Source: Bacillus massilinigeriensis (GTDB lineage Bacteria > Bacillota > Bacilli > Bacillales > Cytobacillaceae). Taken from it: a stretch of 64,000 nucleotides of DNA. Of this stretch, positions 60,489-64,000 are shown piece after piece. The DNA is taken from positions 2,923,601 through 2,987,600 of the forward strand of contig NZ_LT630337.1 of assembly GCF_900117315.1 (NCBI RefSeq), in the 5' to 3' direction. The notes beneath the pieces were generated by a model, which searched no databases, was not told the DNA's origin, and worked only from the letters and a program-made list of their open reading frames with translations. Every line of letters begins with the position of its first letter. Position 1 is the first letter of the stretch. The position numbers were made by a program, and so were the translations under genes.

Positions 60489-60638
60489 TTATCCTATTAT
60501 GCAAAAAACTTTTCGACAAAAACTGTTCTTATCCAACATTGTGGATAACTTTATTCACATTATCCCACTTGTCCCTACTCTGTTCCCATTAATTATAAAC
60601 AACTTACTAACAGGTTATCCACTTTATTCTGTGGATAA
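60489..60638. promoter_or_regulatory. DnaA-box cluster upstream of sda
   Basis: Two perfect boxes on the minus strand (TGTGGATAA at 60540 and 60630), two with one mismatch (TTATTCACA at 60551, TTATCCACT at 60615), one with two (TTATCCAAC at 60529) and two weaker (60489, 60560). GTTATCCAC and GTGGATAAC at 60614-60639 form a perfect inverted repeat. The 422 bp between yqeG and sda holds this cluster and nothing else recognisable. In B. subtilis DnaA controls sda. Confidence 0.85.
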
Positions 60639-60758
60639 CAGAACAGTTGTTCTTAATCTGCAATTTTGTTAAAGTAAGGTAACAACCAGTAATTTACATT
60701 ATATGTATGAAAAAAAATGGTTAGAACGGACATTAAGCAAATGGAGGTGAATTCTGAC

Positions 60759-60896
60759 ATGCGGAAGTTGTCAGACGAATTGTTAATCGAATCATATTTT
60801 AAAGCCAGAGAACTAAATTTGAGTTTAGATTTTATTCGCCTTATCGAAACAGAAATTCACCGACGTTCTTTATCACACAAATTAAAAGTATCCTGA
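60759..60896 (+). CDS. sda: Sporulation checkpoint inhibitor Sda
   Basis: 45 residues: [19 protein letters not shown] followed by [19 protein letters not shown] and LKVS. This is almost identical in layout to B. subtilis Sda (46 residues), a helical hairpin that inhibits the sporulation kinases KinA and KinB when replication is perturbed. GGAGGTG precedes the ATG. The DnaA-box cluster upstream fits the known DnaA-dependent control. Followed by a terminator. Confidence 0.93.
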   Translation: MRKLSDELLIESYFKARELNLSLDFIRLIETEIHRRSLSHKLKVS

Positions 60897-60919
60897 GCCT
60901 TTTTTTAAGGCTTTTTTTT
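60896..60919 (+). terminator. Terminator of sda
   Basis: AGCCTT and AAGGCT around a five-T loop, then T8. It begins at the stop codon. The A-rich opposite side could serve psd. Confidence 0.75.
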
Positions 60920-61700
60920 ATTTTCGTTTTAGACTCCCTATAATTTCTCCAACCTTGACATCTCTAGGTGTTTTAGGGGAAGACGGTTCAAAGAAGTCCT
61001 TTTCAAACAGTAAAACGACAGTAGAGCCAAATGAAAAAAACGCTACCTCATCTCCTTTAGTAAGTTGGTCCTGCTCATGAACCATTTCAATGGAATTAAC
61101 GAACATGGCACCGACTTTTACAAGAAGTAATTCACCATTTGGATGCTTGATCTCTGTAATCACTCGATAATTTTTCGATAGTGGACTTTTCCCATATTTA
61201 AGCCCCCATTTATTCACTGGATAGGATCGATTACCAATGGTCCATCGATTAACCATCCTCCCAGATATTGGGCTATGAATGCGATGATAATGACTGGGGC
61301 TTAAGTAAAGAATCATATATATACCCTCTTGGAAGGATGCTAGTACTTGATCATTTCCAACCATTTCACTTATTGAGTAATCTTTCCCTTTTACGGTAAT
61401 CATCTGATTTTTCGAAATCACACCGATATCTTCTATTACCCCATCGACCGGACTAATCACTGTCAATGGCTGAAGATCAATGGGCCTCGCACCGGCTTTT
61501 AGTTTTCTCGTGAAAAACTCATGTAATGTAGAGTAGTCTTGTAAGGGCTTTTCCATCTCATCCATATTTATTTTATAAGCTCTTGTGAACGAAGGTACAA
61601 TAACTTTACTTAATTTCGACATAGCAAAGCGCTTTAAAACATTTGACGTCCATTTTCGATTAGTTAATTCAATAAAGATGCGGTATATTATTTGAAACAA
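60918..61700 (-). CDS. psd: Phosphatidylserine decarboxylase proenzyme
   Basis: 260 residues. Makes phosphatidylethanolamine. The self-cleavage GST site is FFSFGSTVVLLF near residue 226 (LGST in many relatives, here FGST), after which the pyruvoyl group forms on Ser. Upstream VSPVDGVIEDIG, YHRIHSPISGR and VGAMFVNSIEM are conserved. TTG start with GGAGG nine bases upstream. Divergent from pssA, which makes its substrate. Confidence 0.94.
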   Translation of the reverse strand: MFQIIYRIFIELTNRKWTSNVLKRFAMSKLSKVIVPSFTRAYKINMDEMEKPLQDYSTLHEFFTRKLKAGARPIDLQPLTVISPVDGVIEDIGVISKNQMITVKGKDYSISEMVGNDQVLASFQEGIYMILYLSPSHYHRIHSPISGRMVNRWTIGNRSYPVNKWGLKYGKSPLSKNYRVITEIKHPNGELLLVKVGAMFVNSIEMVHEQDQLTKGDEVAFFSFGSTVVLLFEKDFFEPSSPKTPRDVKVGEIIGSLKRK

Positions 61701-61864
61701 AGAATGAAACCTCCATAAGAAAAAAATATACTACTTGCCTACAGGCATAAAATAAAGAGACAAAAATATCATTATATAAATAATAAAGGGTCTTTCATCA
61801 AATTGTTAATCAAAATTTATATGATTGAAACCCTATGTATCTCTCCGAAAAAGGAGTGAGGATA

Positions 61865-62404
61865 TTGTTTTTATTGGATGTCTTTGATCAAACCATCAAA
61901 AAACTCAAAGCCCAAACTGCAAATGTCATTACTTTAGCTAACCTTGCTTTAGGGGGTTTTTCCATTATTATAGGTATAAATGGAAATTCAAATCTAAGTT
62001 TGCTCCTTATTTTCTTGGCGGCATTATTAGACCGATTTGATGGAATGGTAGCTAGGAAATTCAAAATCACTTCAGATTTAGGAAAGCAGCTGGATTCCAT
62101 GAGTGATATTATATCATTCGGAGTTGCTCCAGCTCTATTAGTTTATCACGGAATATTGAACGAATTTGGGGCTCCAGGAATATTTTTTTCGGTTTTTTTC
62201 ATTGGCTGTGGAGCATTTCGTCTTGCTCGCTTTAATATTACTGAAAATAATGGGTTCTATACCGGACTCCCAATCACTGCAGCTGGTTGCCTTGCAACAT
62301 TAAGTTACCTCGCAATTCCATATTTCCCACCACAATCCTTCATTTTTATTATGATTGTTCTATCTTTTTTGATGGTAAGTACCTTTACACTTAAAAAAAT
62401 ATAG
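61865..62404 (+). CDS. pssA: CDP-diacylglycerol-serine O-phosphatidyltransferase
   Basis: 179 residues from a TTG at 61865 (MFLLDVFDQTIKKL), after AGGAGTGAGG; upstream codons lie in the ribosome binding region. The CDP-alcohol phosphotransferase motif is DRFDGMVARKF followed by GKQLDSMSD (DGxxARx8Gx3Dx3D complete) near residue 58. About five membrane helices. It makes phosphatidylserine for psd. Confidence 0.93.
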   Translation: MFLLDVFDQTIKKLKAQTANVITLANLALGGFSIIIGINGNSNLSLLLIFLAALLDRFDGMVARKFKITSDLGKQLDSMSDIISFGVAPALLVYHGILNEFGAPGIFFSVFFIGCGAFRLARFNITENNGFYTGLPITAAGCLATLSYLAIPYFPPQSFIFIMIVLSFLMVSTFTLKKI

Positions 62405-62428
62405 GATTGGTCTAAATGAATGGTGATG

Positions 62429-62457
62429 CTGTCGATTTGTTATCGACAGTTTTTTTA
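62429..62457 (+). terminator. Terminator of pssA
   Basis: CTGTCGAT and ATCGACAG around five bases, then T8. It lies 24 bp after the pssA stop and argues against any gene starting at 62416. Confidence 0.9.
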
Positions 62458-62590
62458 TTAGGAGTCTGGTTGATTATCAGTTGGGTGGAGAAAATCGATG
62501 CCTTTCTAGCTTCGTTTGGAGAAATGATCTTTTCATATTGGAAAAATGGCTATATTTTCGGGGAGAAATTAGTTAATTCAAGGGACATTT

Positions 62591-62650
62591 CTTATTTATC
62601 CGAGATGTTTCCAATATATCCGCGATTATTTCTATTTATCCGCGATTACC
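62591..62650. repeat. Three tandem 20 bp repeats
   Basis: Three units of exactly 20 bp with the core TTATCCG(A/C)GAT (units at 62591, 62611 and 62631; second and third share ATCCGCGATTA). The period is not a multiple of three. The region 62458-62740 between pssA and sigK holds no convincing gene. Confidence 0.75.
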
Positions 62651-62742
62651 TAATTACCTCACTATTTTTCCAAAAACAAATGCAGGGCTTCACCAAAAAT
62701 ACCAGCCATCGTAAACACGAACCAAATTGACAGGCCTGATGC

Positions 62743-62769
62743 AAAAAAAAGAGCCAGATCCCCCTGGCT
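62743..62769 (-). terminator. Terminator of sigK
   Basis: AGCCAG and CTGGCT around six bases, followed by T8 on the minus strand, directly after the sigK stop. Confidence 0.8.
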
Positions 62770-62773
62770 TCCT

Positions 62774-63490
62774 TCATGTGTTTTTCCTCTTTTCCTTCTC
62801 AGCGCGATAAAATTCATGGAACATTTTCATTAATGCCCTTTTTTCAATCCTAGACACATAGCTCCTGGATATTCCTAATTCTTTGGCAATTTCTCGTTGG
62901 GTTTTTTCCTTTTTTAAATCAAGTCCAAATCTGCCAACAATTACTTCTTTTTCCCGTTCATCTAAAACATCTATATATTCTTTCACTTTTTCCAGTTCCA
63001 TATTTAATTGAATGGTATCAATTACATCCTCAGATTCAGACTTCAAAACATCAATCAGAGATATTTCATTTCCTTCCTTATCCTGACCAATTGGATCGTG
63101 AAGGGATACATCTTTTTTCGTTTTCTTTAAAGCTCTTAAATGCATGAGGATTTCATTCTCAATACACCTCGCCGCATATGTAGCAAGCTTCGTCCCCTTT
63201 CCTTCTGAAAAGCTCTCAATCGCCTTTATTAGTCCGATTGTCCCTATTGAAATGAGATCCTCGGCCTCTTCGCCGGTGTTTTCGAATTTTTTTACAATAT
63301 GTGCAACTAACCTCAGATTGTGTTCAATTAACATGTTTCGAGCATGGGCATCCCCCTCTGCCATCAGGCGCAAGTACTTTCTCTCATCTGAAGCTGACAG
63401 TGGTTGGGGAAAGGCATTGTTTTTTACATATGAAACGAGGAATACAATTTCCTTTACTAAATAACTCAACGCAGTTAAGATTCCGGACAT
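62774..63490 (-). CDS. sigK: RNA polymerase sigma-K factor, uninterrupted
   Basis: 238 residues, complete, so there is no skin-type intervening element in this strain. It has the hydrophobic N-terminal pro-sequence ([18 protein letters not shown]) removed by SpoIVFB, region 2 ([17 protein letters not shown] near 115) and region 4 ([23 protein letters not shown] near 200). It directs late mother-cell genes. The second ATG (63490) is seven bases from GGGGG; ATG at 63493 is the alternative. Confidence 0.97.
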   Translation of the reverse strand: MSGILTALSYLVKEIVFLVSYVKNNAFPQPLSASDERKYLRLMAEGDAHARNMLIEHNLRLVAHIVKKFENTGEEAEDLISIGTIGLIKAIESFSEGKGTKLATYAARCIENEILMHLRALKKTKKDVSLHDPIGQDKEGNEISLIDVLKSESEDVIDTIQLNMELEKVKEYIDVLDEREKEVIVGRFGLDLKKEKTQREIAKELGISRSYVSRIEKRALMKMFHEFYRAEKEKRKNT

Positions 63491-63602
63491 CATTCCACCC
63501 CCGTTTTATGGACTTTCACCTATAACTAATACCTATGAAAAAGGGAGGATGCTTTTGTCTGTCCATTAAAGAATATTTATAAACAATTATTATGAAAGAA
63601 AA

Positions 63603-63656
63603 AATGAGACAATCCCAAAAGCAATGGTGCCAGACACCTTTTGGAATAGCCTCATT
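63603..63656 (-). terminator. Terminator of the small ORF upstream of sigK
   Basis: AATGAG/CTCATT base, ATCCC/GGAAT and AAAG/CTTT stretches and a GGTGCCAGACACC tip form a long stem with T6 following on the minus strand. It contains the GGTGTC..-type palindrome. Confidence 0.8.
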
Positions 63657-63724
63657 CTTTAATAATCTTATTTGTCTCTTTTTATGCATGGAGAATAGAT
63701 TAATACTTCTTAATGATACACCCT

Positions 63725-63802
63725 CTACTCTACACTTACTTCTGCAGCAATAATGCAACCAACTGTACCGCATATTAATAAACCAATAACCATTGCGAAC
63801 AT
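63725..63802 (-). CDS. Possible 25-residue hydrophobic small protein
   Basis: Reads MFAMVIGLLICGTVGCIIAA then EVSVE and stop on the minus strand. GAGGGGTG precedes the ATG at good spacing, and a strong terminator follows about 70 bp later, so a complete small transcription unit is plausible. One membrane helix would fill most of the peptide, with two cysteines inside. Not recognised as any named family. It lies upstream of sigK on the same strand. Confidence 0.5.
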   Translation of the reverse strand: MFAMVIGLLICGTVGCIIAAEVSVE

Positions 63803-63897
63803 GTTCCACACCCCTCTTGAAAATGCTCCTTATACTTTAGAATTTATCATATTTACAAGGATTACATTAGAAAAGTTGTGAACATTTTGTTAATTTA

Positions 63898-63957
63898 TTA
63901 AGAGCACTTTTTCCTTTTTCGGAAAAGGTCTGTTAATATCAAAATATTTAAATACAT
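63898..63957 (-). CDS. Possible 19-residue ORF at window end
   Basis: MYLNILILTDLFRKRKKCS and stop on the minus strand, with a strong TAGGAGGT eight bases before the ATG. Short hydrophobic start and basic end. The CCTTTTTCGGAAAAGG hairpin overlaps its 3' half. The good ribosome binding site is the only support; it could be a leader peptide or a chance ORF. Confidence 0.25.
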   Translation of the reverse strand: MYLNILILTDLFRKRKKCS

Positions 63958-64000
63958 ACAAGACCTCCTATTAACCTTAATTAGTTATGCGGTGTCTTTC

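Noticed and set aside
62591-62650. Short CRISPR-like array
   Set aside because: The units are contiguous 20 bp imperfect repeats without unique spacers, and no cas genes are present.
62416-62730. 104-codon plus-strand ORF after pssA
   Set aside because: It starts before the pssA terminator hairpin and runs through it, has no ribosome binding site, and crosses tandem repeats whose 20 bp period shifts the frame, so the translation shows no repeat. No family-like features.
63494-63602. SigE or SigK promoter for sigK
   Set aside because: A CATAGGTAT motif resembles a SigK -10 box, but the -35 AC spacing does not fit and no KMATATT -35 is present, so I do not list it.
63516-63809. 97-codon minus-strand ORF upstream of sigK
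   Set aside because: It covers the 25-codon hydrophobic ORF in another frame and runs through the terminator at 63603-63656; composition is not protein-like and there is no ribosome binding site.

Overview
The window is a 64 kb, low-GC chromosome segment from an endospore-forming Firmicute of the family Bacillaceae. Gene order follows the Bacillus subtilis yqf/yqe region almost gene for gene, from ispG (yqfY) to the comE, nadD, aroE and yqeH genes. It carries spoIIP, gpr, sigK, sda, yqfC and yqfD, so the organism should sporulate. A genus cannot be fixed from the sequence alone. Dispersed GGTGTCAGGC-type terminator palindromes and loss of cdd set it apart from B. subtilis itself.

Layout. Positions 1-9.1 kb: the 3' part of ispG, yqfX- and yqfW-like genes, a zinc uptake operon znuC-znuB-zur with its promoter and a Zur-like operator, yqfT, nfo, cshB, yqfQ and ispH. 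Positions 9.1-18 kb: yqfO-trmK, cccA, an unassigned membrane protein, the yqxD-dnaG-sigA operon with its promoter, and ppsR-ccpN. Positions 18-29.4 kb: a glycine T-box with glyQ-glyS, recO-yqzL-era, a relic of cdd, dgkA-ybeY-pgpH, phoH-yqfD-yqfC. Positions 29.4-33.9 kb: the SigW-type nfeD-floA operon with a small membrane gene, yqeY-rpsU, and deoC.

Positions 34-45.9 kb: the class I heat-shock operon hrcA-grpE-dnaK-dnaJ-prmA-rsmE-mtaB with a perfect CIRCE element, then hemW, lepA and yqxA. Positions 45.9-50.5 kb: spoIIP, gpr, rpsT, holA and yqzM. Positions 50.6-60.3 kb: the late competence operon comEA-comEB-comEC with divergent comER, then a compact chain yqeG-yqeH-aroE-yhbY-nadD-yqeK-rsfS-yqeM. 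Positions 60.3-64 kb: a DnaA-box cluster in front of the sporulation checkpoint gene sda, divergent psd and pssA, an uninterrupted sigK, and one or two unannotated small ORFs.

Most of the window is conserved core genome: isoprenoid synthesis (ispG, ispH), replication and transcription (dnaG, sigA, holA), translation (glyQS, rpsT, rpsU, lepA, era, rsfS), protein folding, phospholipids and sporulation. I found no prophage, IS element, CRISPR array, tRNA or rRNA. The more unusual signals are small: a 3' relic of cdd kept because it carries the era ribosome binding site, a yqfC ribosome binding site buried in a terminator hairpin, a 25-residue hydrophobic ORF with its own terminator upstream of sigK, paired hairpins beside yqzM, and the DnaA-box cluster before sda.
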